Part shown: piece after piece, positions 35,431-45,688 of the stretch | Position numbering within the stretch: the stretch's first letter is position 1 | Layout: every line of letters starts with the position of its first letter | Assembly: GCA_030490835.1 (NCBI GenBank) | Contig: CM059973.1 | Location: forward strand, 59,524,008 to 59,588,007 | Direction: 5' to 3' | DNA from: Annona cherimola | Lineage: Eukaryota; Streptophyta; Magnoliopsida; Magnoliales; Annonaceae | DNA length: 64,000 bases | Program-made: the position numbers and the translations under genes | The notes under the pieces: generated by a model | The model's database searches: none | What the model was told of the DNA's origin: nothing | The model's input: the letters and a program-made list of their open reading frames with translations, nothing else

Positions 35431-35800
35431 TCAGGTGCACCCGGGAGCATTGAGCCTCAATGCTCTCCCAGGTGCATACACCTATTTTTTATATATTTTT
35501 TTAAATTTTTTTTACACAAATATTAATCTAATTGTATTTAACATGTGTATCAGTTTTTAACATTTTTGGAGATTTTTAGATATTTATTTCGGATTTTTAA
35601 AAATCAGTGGCATTTTAGTAATTTAAAATTACTAAAATGCCACTGATTTTTAAAAATCCAAAATAAATATCTAAAAATCTCCAAAAATGTTAAAAATTGA
35701 TACACATGTTAAATACACTTAGATTAACAAGTTCATAAAAAAATTTTGGAAAAAAATATAAAAAATAGGTATATGCGCCCAGGAGCATTGAGCCACCTGA
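35431..35800. mobile_element. Fold-back (hairpin) element, type 1
   Basis: A nearly perfect palindrome centred at about 35615. Outer ends read TCAGGTG...CACCTGA. The arms of about 150 bases share the order GTGTATCAGTTTTTAACATT, TTTGGAGATTTTTAGATATT, GTGGCATTTTAGTAATTT and their complements. The left end has an extra small inverted repeat (GGGAGCATTGAG / CTCAATGCTCTCC). No coding capacity. Half of a close relative lies at 55697-55885. Confidence 0.85.
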
Positions 35801-36410
35801 TCATAATCTCTTTTTATTAGCCTAAAGCTCTATAATTTTGGGCTCCTTATAAAACGTTTGGCTGAACCCATCCGTTCTACTCTTTTTTTTTTTTTTTGGG
35901 GCGTTAAAAAGCCATAAAAGTGCCACTCGGATGAGCTCCTAATTAACACTTTTTGCTTGACTCAGAATTTTCGATAATAAACTACCACGCCAACCAGGAC
36001 TTAATTTGATTGAATTCTAACGTGAAATTCTGCTTGAACTTGTCCCCTGCATTGGAATTATCACCAAGCTTTCTGGCAATTATACAAGGGAGCAAAAAAA
36101 TCGAAATTGTGACATAACTTCCACCAGCGGTTCCTCAATTAGAATCCTTTAACTTTCAATTGGATGGGCGGACTGATGGGCTGAAAGATAGATGCATGCT
36201 CTGCAAATATTGAAAATTAAAGTGAGAATGCATGCATGTAAGATTGAAATAAATATGATGCAAATACTAAAAAAAAGTGCACATGCAAGAGATATGCTAA
36301 CGTGTTAGCGAGTTAAGCATAGTATCAGCATAATGCAATTTTCATATTCAGCGTGATGCATGAGTTAGTATTATGCAAATGAGATGTGATAATGCAGAAA
36401 ATAAGTAACA
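35801..36410. other. Gene-free stretch
   Basis: AT-rich spacer with a T15-like run at about 35884-35898. No gene or terminal repeat recognised. Confidence 0.4.
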
Positions 36411-36544
36411 GAAAATAAAGGGATTTTTGCAAATATGCCTACAAGGTTTCAACAATATTGCATCCATGTCCGTACGTTTTCTGAATTTGCAAATATGCCT
36501 ACAAAGTTTGTATAAAATTGCAACCATGTCCCTTTTGTTATGAT

Positions 36545-37937
36545 TAGGGGTGCAACTTGGGTCGGGTACCCATGGGTCGACCTGATGGGTACCCGAAATA
36601 GGGTCGGTTCGGTTCCACTTGGATTACCCGTAGGGTCGGTTCGGTTCCGGTTTAAAAATACCCGGGGTGATTTGGGTAGGGTCAGTTCCAGCTTCCGGGT
36701 ACCCAGAACCGAACCGAATTTATATAATATTATTATAATAAATATATATATATATTATAGGGTTTGCTGGCTCGTCAGTCGTCCCTCCGCTCGCGGCTCT
36801 CTTCAACGCTTCTCTCTGCGCCCTAAAATTTCCCAAATCCCAAATCCCAAATCGGCATCGCGCCATCGCCTGCCTCTTCTCCGACGCCATCGCCTGTCTC
36901 TTCTCCGAGACTCCGATGCCATCGCCTGCCTCTTCTTGGACACCATCACCGAAATCTTCTTCGACGCCATCGCCTGCGGCCTGCCTCTTCTCCAACGCCA
37001 TCGCCTGCGGCCCGCCTCTTCTCCGACGCCATCGCCTGCCTCATCTCCAATGCCATCGCCTGCCTCTTCTCGGACACCATCGCCGAAATCTTCTTCGACG
37101 CCGTCGCCTGCGGCCTGCCTCTTCTCCACCGCCATCACCCACCTCTTCTCAGACGCCATCGCCCACCTCTTCTCCGAGACTCTGATGTCATCGTCTGCCT
37201 CTTCTCGGACACCATCGCCGAAATCTTCTCCGACGCCATTGCTTGCGGCCTACCTCTTCTCCAACGCCATCACCGGAACACCGAGTCGCCAACGCCCTCC
37301 GCCTTGTCGGTTGTCGCCACTCGCCATCGGTCGTTTACCGCCTTAGATCTGTGGTAGGTGAAGAGGATGCTTGCCTCTATGCCCCATTTTTCGATTCCTA
37401 TGTATTTCTGGCCTTAATGTCATTTGCCGCTGTGATTTGGTGATGAGTCTACTTAGAAACCTTCGTTAGGATCTTGTGTTGTTGACTTCTTCATCTATCT
37501 AGAGAGCCTTATTCACTGCATATTTTTGTCCGCTTATCTAGTGAGTAGCTCAATCTAACATGACATGCTAAAATACTTGTACAAACATGTGGGGAGACTC
37601 ATTGTGGTCTGATTACACAGGCTAATGGTCTTGACTTTAGATTAGTCTAGTGAGTAGTTGGGCCTACAAATTGAGATGAGGATAACCAGAACAGATGAAT
37701 TACACAGGCAATGGCTGACTGATTTGTTGTTAAAAGTTTCATGCATCCGTTAACTGTTTTATGAATTTCTTGCAAATGTTTGGAACAGATTTGGTAAATT
37801 GTTTAATGAAACCAATTTAGAACCGGAACCGAGACCGACCCGGCCTTAAAAAAATAGGGTAGGGTAGGAGTTTTTAAAAATAGGGTAAGGGTAGGGTCGA
37901 CCCTACCCGGACCTACCCGACCCAAGTTGCACCCCTA
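36545..37937. mobile_element. Non-autonomous hAT element nested in a Mutator-like MITE
   Basis: Ends TAGGGGTGCAACTTGGGTCG and its complement, flanked by exact 8 bp duplications GTTATGAT (36537-36544 and 37938-37945). Subterminal arrays of GGGTAGGGT and CCGAACC motifs. The 1393 bp interior has a pyrimidine-rich leader (about 36775-36860), the repeat array below, and no transposase. The 268-codon open frame across it starts in the flank and is a by-product of the repeats. It split the left arm of the MITE, so it is the younger insertion. Confidence 0.92.
36860..37285. repeat. Higher-order minisatellite inside the hAT element
   Basis: Basic units of about 21-30 bases around CGCCATCGCCTGCCTCTTCT. 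A larger period of about 130 bases is marked by three copies of ACACCATCGCCGAAATCTTC or close variants (about 36940, 37073, 37208). It gives long repeat-derived open frames on both strands. Confidence 0.85.
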
Positions 37938-38298
37938 GTTATGATGCAGTTAGATTTTTATGTAAAATGACGATAATGCCCTTAAGCAAAATTGTATACT
38001 TTCAATTTTTGAAAATATTGTAAACATTTTTGCAAAAAAATCTAAAATAATAATACACGCAAAAATATATAAAATAATGAAATAGCAAATATATCTACAA
38101 TATTTGAAAAAATTACAGATTTACCACTTGGGTTAAAGGGCATTATCATCATTTTACATAAAAATCTAACGGCATCCTAACGGAAAGGACACGGTTGTAA
38201 TTTTATGTAAACTTTGTGGGCATATTTGCAAATTTGGCACACTTAGGGACATGGATGCAATATTGGTCAAACCTTGTAGGTATATTTGCAAAAATCTC

Positions 38299-38625
38299 GA
38301 AAATAAAATTAAGATATAGTCGCCACTAATCAAAAGAGATGCTTAGTCACATTGTCGTGCACTGATTATTACAAAAAAATTAGGTAGGTTTCACCTCAAA
38401 AAATAATAAAATTATTTATTTCATATCTTTTGATTTATGAGCCCGTAAAAACATAAATGTTTTTTCTTACAAAAGCTTGTGAGGGTTAAAGTGACATAAT
38501 CAATTAGTGGGTGGGATTGCAGTGGGAAGTGATAGGGCAGAGTTTAAATTAAATGACTTGTAACCGCAAATCTATTTGCCAAGCCATTTAATGTAGACTC
38601 GTTTAATTTGGGATCTATTCCTAGG
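38299..38625. other. Spacer
   Basis: AT-rich DNA between two Mutator-like MITEs. A diverged repeat occurs at 38520-38620 and 39115-39190 (GAGTTTAAATTAAATGACTT / GAGCTTAAATCAAATGACTT, GCCAAGCCATTTAAT). No gene seen. Confidence 0.5.
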
Positions 38626-39090
38626 GGTTAATTTCAAATATATCCGCTACATTTATCTTTAATTACAAATATACCCACTAAGTTTGAAAACTTTCATATA
38701 CCCACTAAGTATTTCAATAACTTCAATTATATTCATTACGACAGTTGTGAACGTTTAATAATTTTAAAAATTCCAAAATACCCCTCATTGTTCTCATATT
38801 CATTGTAATTGGTGCAATATTCAAACCGTTAAAACTTGTTGTGTAGCTTTTATCTCACATTAAATGTGTTTTCATCACATTGTTCGACTTATGTTGTAAT
38901 TGAACGATTATTATTATTAAATAATAAGGGGCATTTTAGACATTTCATATGATGGATAATGGAGATTTTTAATTATGTATGACAGGATAATTATGTCACC
39001 CATACTTATTGGGTATATATGAAAATTTTCAAATTTAGTGGGTGTATTTGTAATTAAGGACAAATGTAGTAGGTACAGTTGAAATTAACC
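38626..39090. mobile_element. Mutator-like MITE, GGTTAATTTCAAATAT family, copy 1
   Basis: Terminal inverted repeats of about 85 bases: GGTTAATTTCAAATATATCC and continuing ACCCACTAAGTTTGAAAACT, with their complement at the right end. Flanks (ATTCCTAGG, TTTTCGCGG) agree at five of nine positions, so the duplication has decayed. 465 bp. Matches the copy at 46449-46928. Confidence 0.82.
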
Positions 39091-39406
39091 TTTTCGCGGG
39101 TCAAGGAAGTAACTGGATTGAGCTTAAATCAAATGACTTGTAATGAAAAATTTATTTGCCAAACCATTTAATCAAGACTCGTTTAAGTGAGAATCTATTC
39201 TGTATCTTGAAAGTAACTAGATAGAGTTTAAATTCAGCAACTTGTACTGGCAAATCTATTTGCTCAGCCATTCAATCTGGATTCTTTTAATTATTAGCAT
39301 CAAGTATCTCAAAATGAGTAGAGTAGATTTTTTTTTTCTACTCACAGTGTATGATAAGTTTCAAGTAAAAAATAACATGTTCAATTAGGATATAGCAGGT
39401 TCTAAG
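39091..39406. other. Spacer
   Basis: Holds the second and third partial copies of a short diverged repeat (GAGTTTAAATTCAGCAACTT and relatives). No gene seen. Confidence 0.4.
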
Positions 39407-39699
39407 GTTGGAATACGGGAAAATTGCGCCATAGACCCTCTAACTATGTGTATTGGCATTTTAGACCCCGACGTTTGCGTATTAGCATTTTAGACCTCCG
39501 AAAGTTTTGACCTTTGCATTTTAACCCCTGCGCCCTCACGGCGTCAACAAAGCAACATCTGACCGTCTGAAATGACGAAAAAAGACGGAAATACCCTCGT
39601 GCCTATGTTTTAAATACAGAACTTAAGCTTTTGAAACGTGCTATGGAGCCTCCTGCAGTTGGAACTGGTCGCCCAGTGCCTCCTGCAGTTTGAAAAAGT

Positions 39700-40020
39700 G
39701 CTTTTTGTTACCTAAAACTTACGCGTCCACTCGATTCTAAGATGTTCTGATTAAAATTTTGAATGCGATGGGCGTCTGGGAAAGATATATTGTGGACTAC
39801 GAAAAAGATACAAAGGGAATTAATCCATTCCAAAGCAAACGATGCAATGGGATCTGAATCCCAAACACAATCAACCGGAGTAATAATAACTCCGACCACA
39901 ACATCTCGTGAAGTCGGATGCCTTCGCAAAGCTCCTCCTCCTTGCGACCACCAAGGTTCACAACATATCGTGAAGTAGATTCGGCTCAGCTCCTCTCTCT
40001 TGCAAAGAATAACAAAAGAT
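39700..40020. other. Unassigned interior segment of the Pack-MULE
   Basis: A long minus-strand open frame (39708-40079) covers this part, but it matches no family I recognise. It could be a further captured piece, or non-coding leader sequence captured with the subtilase fragment. Confidence 0.35.
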
Positions 40021-40070
40021 CCTCGTGATGAAGAGCTCTCAAACATCACGAGTTTCATCTTCTCCAAGGA

Positions 40071-41219
40071 ATGCGCCATGCCCCAATTTCAAATTCTTCA
40101 ATCCTCACCTTCAAATACCCCCCCCCCCCCAAACTGCAAATCCAGCCATGCAAACCCCCTCCTCCAACACCCATCTCATCCCATGGAAAGTTCCAACTCC
40201 CCCACCTTCCTTTTCCTTATCTTCTCCCTGTTTTCAACACCCTGGCCCTCAATGCCCATGAACTCCAAACTTACATTGTCCAACTCCATCCCCACCTCGC
40301 TCCTTCTTCTTCCTCCTCCCCCAGAGATATGCTTCAACGACATCTCTCATTCCTGGAGAAGACCATCCTCTCTTATTCAAACAACAACGAACTGTCTTCC
40401 CGCCTTCTCTACTCTTACCACTCTGCCATCCATGGCTTTGCGGCCCTTCTGTCAGAGCAGGAAGTTGTTGCTCTGCAGGCCATGCATGGCGTGGTTGTTG
40501 TTCGCCCCGATCGGTGCCTCCAATTACTCACTACTTACTCGTTCAAGTTCTTGGGTCTTGGTTTCACAGCTGATGGAGCTTGGGCTCGATCACGATTCGA
40601 CCTCTTCTTTCTTCCATTGCAGCGAAACAAGAATGGAAGAAGAGAAGTAGAAAAGAGGAACGAATTAAGGAAATCAAGTTGCAGAATGCAGCCACTTTTC
40701 CTGTTGCTCTTCTTCTTATGTTCCACTGCCAATTCTTCATTAGGATTGGAATGGAGGCCCAACGACTCGGCTGCTCTGCTATCGATAAAATCTAGCCTGA
40801 TCGATCCGCTGGATCATCTAGCGAATTGGAAAATATCCCCAAGAGAGGAAAGCCCGGAGACCCAGCTGCCCTACTGCAATTGGACCGGAGTTGCATGCAA
40901 CGCCGCCGGCGCCGTCGAGAAGCTCGACCTCGGCAACATGAACCTTAGCGGCAGCATCACCGACGACATCCAACGCCTCGGCAGCCTTTTGTTCCTCAAC
41001 ATCAGCTGCAACTCCTTCTCTTCGCCGCTCCCCAAGTCGCTTTCTAGCCTCATCGCATTGCGGAACCTCGACATGAGCCAGAATTTCTTCGTGGGGCCTT
41101 TTCCCATGAGCCTCGATGCTTCGACTGGACTGCGGAGCATCAATGCATCCGGCAATGATTTCACCGGCCCGCTTCCATACAACCTCCGAAGTTCCCAAGT
41201 ATCGACGGCCAAAGCATGA
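40071..41219 (+). CDS. Chimeric ORF: subtilase propeptide fused to LRR receptor kinase N-terminus (captured fragments)
   Basis: One uninterrupted 382-codon frame. Residues about 62-165 match the I9 inhibitor propeptide of plant subtilases (LQTYIVQLHP, LLYSYHSAIHGFAALLSEQE, then LTTYSFKFLGLG just before where the protease domain should start). Residues about 200-380 match the N-terminus of a MIK1/PXL-type LRR receptor kinase: hydrophobic signal, LRRNT (NDSAALLSIKSSLIDP, CNWTGVACN), and leucine-rich repeats (LDLGNMNLSGSI, LLFLNISCNSFSSPLPKSL). The protease and kinase domains are both absent. The subtilase signal peptide (about 40182-40235) reads in a different frame, so the captured piece carries a frameshift upstream. 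Neither parent is in the window. Whether it is expressed is unknown; it lies inside the Pack-MULE. Confidence 0.85.
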   Translation: MRHAPISNSSILTFKYPPPPKLQIQPCKPPPPTPISSHGKFQLPHLPFPYLLPVFNTLALNAHELQTYIVQLHPHLAPSSSSSPRDMLQRHLSFLEKTILSYSNNNELSSRLLYSYHSAIHGFAALLSEQEVVALQAMHGVVVVRPDRCLQLLTTYSFKFLGLGFTADGAWARSRFDLFFLPLQRNKNGRREVEKRNELRKSSCRMQPLFLLLFFLCSTANSSLGLEWRPNDSAALLSIKSSLIDPLDHLANWKISPREESPETQLPYCNWTGVACNAAGAVEKLDLGNMNLSGSITDDIQRLGSLLFLNISCNSFSSPLPKSLSSLIALRNLDMSQNFFVGPFPMSLDASTGLRSINASGNDFTGPLPYNLRSSQVSTAKA

Positions 41220-41221
41220 TC

Positions 41222-41385
41222 AGGCCGCGCAAGCTGCTTGCGGAGAAGCCCAACCTGTTTGATAACGTCATCGGTGAGATGAAATAGGCTAGTGACATAA
41301 CCCACGTCCTTCTCGATCTCCTGAAAGCACTGGGCGACCAGTTCCAACTGCAGGAGGCGCCACAGCGCGCTTCAAAAGCTTAAGT
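41222..41385 (-). pseudogene. Third captured gene fragment, opposite strand, unidentified
   Basis: The minus strand from about 41385 reads coding-like sequence (LELVAQCFQEIEKDVGYVTS, then LFHLTDDVIKQVGLLRKQLA) without stops, with codon use like an exon. I do not recognise the family. It overlaps the inner edge of the right terminal inverted repeat, so its start is also present near 39645-39679 at the left end. Confidence 0.5.
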
Positions 41386-41599
41386 CCTGTATTTAAAACA
41401 TAGGCACAAGGGTATTTCCGTCTTTTTCATCATTTCGGACGGTCAGATGCTGCTTTGTTGACGCCGTGAGGGCGCGGGGGTTAAAATGCAAAGGTCAAAA
41501 TTTCCGGGGGTCTAAAATGCTAATACGCAAACGTCGGGGTCTAAAATGCCAATATGCATAGTTAGAGGGTCTATGGCGCAATTTTCCCCGTTGGAATAC

Positions 41600-42500
41600 T
41601 CAGAACCAACCCCAATTACTAATATTCAATGTATCTTTTATTAAATATATTATATATTCAAAAATATAGAAATTTATTTTAGTAATCTAATAAATGCATT
41701 TTAAAATTATAATACTATCAAACTGACTATAAATTTTTAAGCAAAGTTCACACTAAAATTATGATTTTAAAACATATTATGAAGATTATTGTAAGAATTG
41801 ATTTGGAACCGGAATCAAATTTTACTCAACCCTTAAAAAATAAAGCAAGGTTAGCCTGAAATTAACCCAACTTAAAATAAGGTGAGATGAAGACTTGATA
41901 GGATAAAGATGGGATCGACTTCCAATGAAAACTTCCTTACGCTTAAGTGAGAATCTATTCCCAGGCCTCGAAAGTGACTGAAGAGAGCTTATGTGCTTGG
42001 ATACGGTATGCAAATGGGTTGGGGGTTGTGAACAGGTATGTAAATATGTTTAGAATTGGACTTTGATGGAAGTGAAACTATCCAGTGGTGGCCGTCAATG
42101 GGATTAAATGGAATGGTGATTTTTATGGAAAGAAATGAAATAACCAATGCTGCACATGGGCTTCATGCATGGGTATACAAATGGCCAATGCTTACTCTTT
42201 TGATAGTGTTTCATGCATCGGCAAGTCACATGCAAGTGATACTTGGGCTCCTTGGCCTCCTTATCATTAAGAGATCAAAAAAAAAAAAAAAAAAAGGTTG
42301 TACCCGGGCTCCTGTACATGGGAAATATGGCATATGAAATGGGAGCTTCAGGGGAAGGAATGACACGTGGCCTATGGACCGAATTTTTGAGATTGAAAAG
42401 GCTTGTGCAGAGATGTTGAGGGGTAAATCATTGGGAGTGGACTATTATGGTCCAAAGATTGTCACAGGAGAACACATCCTAAAGCTTGAAGGGTCACCAA
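41600..42500. other. Spacer with a degraded hAT-family remnant
   Basis: At about 41790-41890 a stretch (ATTGTAAGAATTGATTTGGA, ACCGGAA, ACCCAACTTAAAATAAGG) resembles the terminal third of the TAGGGGTGCAAC elements. An A19 run lies at about 42277-42295. No gene recognised. Confidence 0.4.
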
Positions 42501-43180
42501 TGGGGGTACAATTTAGGTAAGGTACCCATATGTATTTACCAGTCCTAAATTGGGCAGAATAAGGTAGAAAATTTTACAGTACGGGTAAAATAGAAATTAT
42601 TACTCAACCTCCTAAATAAACTAAGGATAGAGTATACACATAGGGTACCCGAAACCGACTCGGATGGATGCCCTCATAGATATCTTACTATGTAAAGAAC
42701 TATAAATGTTATATAAAATAGTTTCTATCCTTCATTCGCCAATAAATTATTCTTGATTTGATTTATTTATTTATAAATCATATAAGGTCTGTATTTATAA
42801 TGACGGATTATCATAACATGAATGCGGATAATGATGTTAATGTGATTGTTAATATGAATAATGAGGCCATAAAGAATGTGAAAATAAATGTAAACAACAA
42901 CGAAGTGAAATTAATTATAAAATATAAAATCTAAAATGTAAATGTGTATTATTTTATATTATTGAAAACAATACAAAAAATATTTTTTTCACATGTCGTC
43001 ATTAGTTATTGTAGGTACCGATTTGGAACCGGAACCGGACCGACCATATGGGTAATGGGTAGGGTAGAATATAGTAAGAACCAACCTTGTAAGCAGGTAA
43101 GGTAGGGTAAACTTTTTAGAACTAGAGTATAGGTAGAGTAGACTACTGTCCGAACCGAACTAACTCGAGTTGCACTCCTA
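42501..43180. mobile_element. Non-autonomous hAT element, TAGGGGTGCAAC family, second 660-680 bp copy
   Basis: Left end TGGGGGTACAATTTAGGTAA, right end the complement of TAGGAGTGCAACTCGAGTTA. The body aligns over its length with 18818-19473 (shared CCAATAAATTATT, AATGAGGC, AATTAATTATAAA, CATTAGTTATTGTAGG, GGAACCGGA). Flanks GTCACCAA and GTCATGGA keep four of eight bases. 680 bp, no coding. Confidence 0.82.
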
Positions 43181-43453
43181 GTCATGGAAGGGGATGCCTG
43201 TCAATATACTCTGGTAGTGGGTGCTAGCTGTCAAGTGGAGCAATGTGATAAGGAAAAGCTCGAGCTGTTCGTTTTTGACATTATAAATCCTTTTTTAGTC
43301 AGACGTTGCGTCAATGCACTCTCCTTTAAAGAATGACATCCATGGTGAGTTACTCTAGTACCACACTCCAATGAAATTAACCTAATGGTAGCCCTTTTCT
43401 TTTCTTGGGATGACTTCACTTGCCTACTAGTAATTTTAATTTAGCCTTTAGGT

Positions 43454-44129
43454 TAGGGGTGCAACTCGGGTCAGTTCGATTCGGTAATAGTCTACCCTAT
43501 TTATACCATATTTTCAAAAAGTTTACCACACCCTACTAGCTTATAGGATTGACTCGTACAATACCCTACTCTACTCTACTCTATCTATTACCTATATGGT
43601 CAATTCAATTTCGGTTCCAAATCAGTTATCACGACATATGAAAAAATATTTTTTGTATTATTTTAAATAATATAAATAATACTCATTTATATTTTAGATT
43701 TTACAGCTTACAATTAGTTTCATTTTGTTGATGTTTATATATATATTTCCACACTCTTTATAGCCACATTATCTACATTAATATCACATTAACATCAACA
43801 TCCACCATCACAAATACAAACCTTGTACAATTTATAAAAAATAAAAAGAAAATCAAACAAACAATAATTTATTGGTGAATGGGTAGGTAGAAACTATTAT
43901 ATATTTATTTAATACACATATTTATTATTATTTATATATTAGAGTACCTATGTGGGTATCTATCCTGGTCGATTCTGAGCACATAATGTGCTTACCTAGC
44001 CTTACCCTATTTAGGAGATTAAGTAATGATTTTCACCCTACTTATATCTATAGTAAAATCTTCTACTTTATCCTACCTAATTTAGAGTAGGGTCTATAGG
44101 GATGGATACCCTATTCAAGTTGTACCCTA
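43454..44129. mobile_element. Non-autonomous hAT element, same family, inverted
   Basis: Left end TAGGGGTGCAACTCGGGTCA, right end the complement of TAGGGTACAACTTGAATAGG. Flanks CTTTAGGT (43446-43453) and CTCTAAGT (44130-44137) agree at six of eight positions. The body is the reverse orientation of the 42501-43180 copy 274 bp away. 676 bp. Confidence 0.85.
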
Positions 44130-44137
44130 CTCTAAGT

Positions 44138-44700
44138 TGGCCTTCTTGATTGCCCGTTTAGAAAGTAGAATCCATAACCTTCACGTCCATTGCTAGCCTT
44201 TAATACTATTATTACGAAAATCTCGAGCGGATTGTTTTTGACGGCAGAAGTCTTTTAATAAAATTCTTTTTTAGTCATGGGTTGCTTCACAATGGGGCGC
44301 CTTAGACTGTCTTCAGAGGATAATTTATCCGTATCTCATATAGGGCGTGGAGTACAGGAAATTGCGCGAGTATAGTTTTGATCATGACTATTTGCAACAT
44401 TTCATGTTGCAATTTTAAGACTTAGGGGGGTTCTTGTAGGTAATTGGGTTAGTGGTATTAGAAAACCAACTTAACTAGCCCGAAGCTTTGGTGGTTGATA
44501 AGCTAACTTTTTTTGAACCCGTGATCATAACCATCCTCTAATGTCTAGATCCTCCTTGCTCTTCTTGAGCTTTTCGGTAGGCCCCACTTGATTGGGTCTT
44601 TTAGCGGAACGCCTTGGATTCTCGCCTCTCTGTTTGTGTATTGGTGTTCTTGATCTTCATTTTAGTGGTGTGGATATCTTGCATTCCTTGAATAAGCGAG
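44138..44700. other. Spacer
   Basis: No gene recognised. One short open frame begins at 44592 and runs into the fold-back element; it has no family motif. Confidence 0.4.
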
Positions 44701-44734
44701 GCTGGTTTCAATGCCTTCAAGTTGCAAAACTCTA

Positions 44735-44990
44735 CTTTTTAAATTTTTTTATAAAACCGCTGGTTTATGTGTATTTAATATATAAATTAAAATTTACCAT
44801 TTTTGAAAATGTGTATATATTTTTAATTTTTTAAAATAGAGGAGATTTTAGTCATTTTTAAATGACTAAAATACCCCTTTTCTCAAAAATCAAAAAATAT
44901 ATTTATATATCTCCAAAAAGGTAAAACTTAATACATAATTTAAATACACAGATTAGCAATTTTATAAAAAAATTCATAAATATTTTAAAA
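44735..44990. mobile_element. Fold-back element, type 2
   Basis: Palindrome centred at about 44860 (TTTTAGTCATTTTTAAATGA then CTAAAATA). Arms contain TGTATTTAATATATAAATTA and TTTACCATTTTTG and their complements. Same plan as the elements at 35.4, 60.6 and 63.2 kb. Confidence 0.75.
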
Positions 44991-45029
44991 ATTGGGGTTT
45001 TGTACCCTTATGTATTGAAATTTCAATGC

Positions 45030-45185
45030 ATCAAGGTGTATTAAAACATTATCTTTCTTTTTTTAATCAAGAATAAGCACCACTCTTGGTTAGTCCATAA
45101 AGCGATCATATCATCAGGGTGTATTGAAACATGACTCTACATAAGCACCACTCTTGGTTAATCCATAAAGCCATCATATCTTTTC
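45030..45185. repeat. Two-unit direct repeat
   Basis: AAGCACCACTCTTGGTTAGT followed by CCATAAAGCGATCATATC recurs at about 45128-45181 with two changes. A GGTGTATTGAAACAT-type block precedes each unit. Confidence 0.8.
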
Positions 45186-45199
45186 AACGTCTTTGATCC

Positions 45200-45680
45200 A
45201 AGCCATTTACCTAGTTGATCTCAGTTAGTTAGCTTTGAAAAAAATATCTTGATCCTTTCATCTTGCTTTTCTATTTCCATAATCTCTTTTTATTGGCATT
45301 GTACAATATGACATTTGATATTATAATTAAGCCCATTCATCTAGAGGACTATAAACTTTCCACCTATTTTTATGGGAGAAAACAAGCTCCCACCTAAACT
45401 CACGAGAGATTAAGCTGATCTATATTTATGGGATAAAAGCCTCCACAACAGCTGATCTCCACTGCCGGGAGGACTTTTTGAAATAACCAGTGCCGCTTGC
45501 CTACCTTCGTGAGTTACCACTTGGGCACAAAGTGGCTTATCTCCATTATCGTTAGGCCAAAAGGAATGCATGGCCCAACTTAAGTAGTGTAGAGTGTTCG
45601 TGTGGTGGTGTCATGATGCGCTTAGGCAACTCGGGGCCCACTTTTTTTTCTTAAAAAAAATGATCTTTTAAGATGGGGAC
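45200..45680. other. Spacer
   Basis: No gene, terminal repeat or RNA gene recognised. Confidence 0.35.
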
Positions 45681-45688
45681 TAAAAGAT

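Larger units (their letters stand above)
36420..38298. mobile_element. Mutator-like MITE with 9 bp target duplication, host of a nested hAT element
   Basis: Flanked by exact GAAAATAAA at 36411-36419 and 38299-38307. Terminal inverted repeats extend about 190 bases: left GATTTTTGCAAATATGCCTA, right the complement of GATTTTTGCAAATATACCTA, continuing through blocks such as AATATTGCATCCATGTCC and ATTTTTATGTAAAATGA. Removing the nested element leaves about 480 bp of almost pure inverted repeat. The 9 bp duplication and long ends fit the Mutator superfamily. It has no transposase. Confidence 0.9.
39417..41589. mobile_element. Pack-MULE carrying host gene fragments
   Basis: Flanked by an exact 10 bp duplication GTTGGAATAC (39407-39416 and 41590-41599). 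Terminal inverted repeats of about 263 bases (39417-39679 and 41327-41589) begin GGGAAAATTGCGCCATAGAC on the left and GGGGAAAATTGCGCCATAGA on the right. The interior is much richer in GC than the surroundings and holds at least two, probably three, pieces of unrelated genes and no transposase. That combination defines Pack-MULEs, Mutator-like elements that pick up host gene pieces. Confidence 0.95.

Noticed and set aside
36540..37346. 268-codon open frame on the plus strand
   Set aside because: It starts in the flank of the hAT element and runs through its end and minisatellite; the Pro/Ser repeat follows from the DNA repeat.
39708..40079. 123-codon minus-strand frame as a separate gene
   Set aside because: It overlaps the Pack-MULE interior without a recognisable domain; kept only as an unassigned segment.
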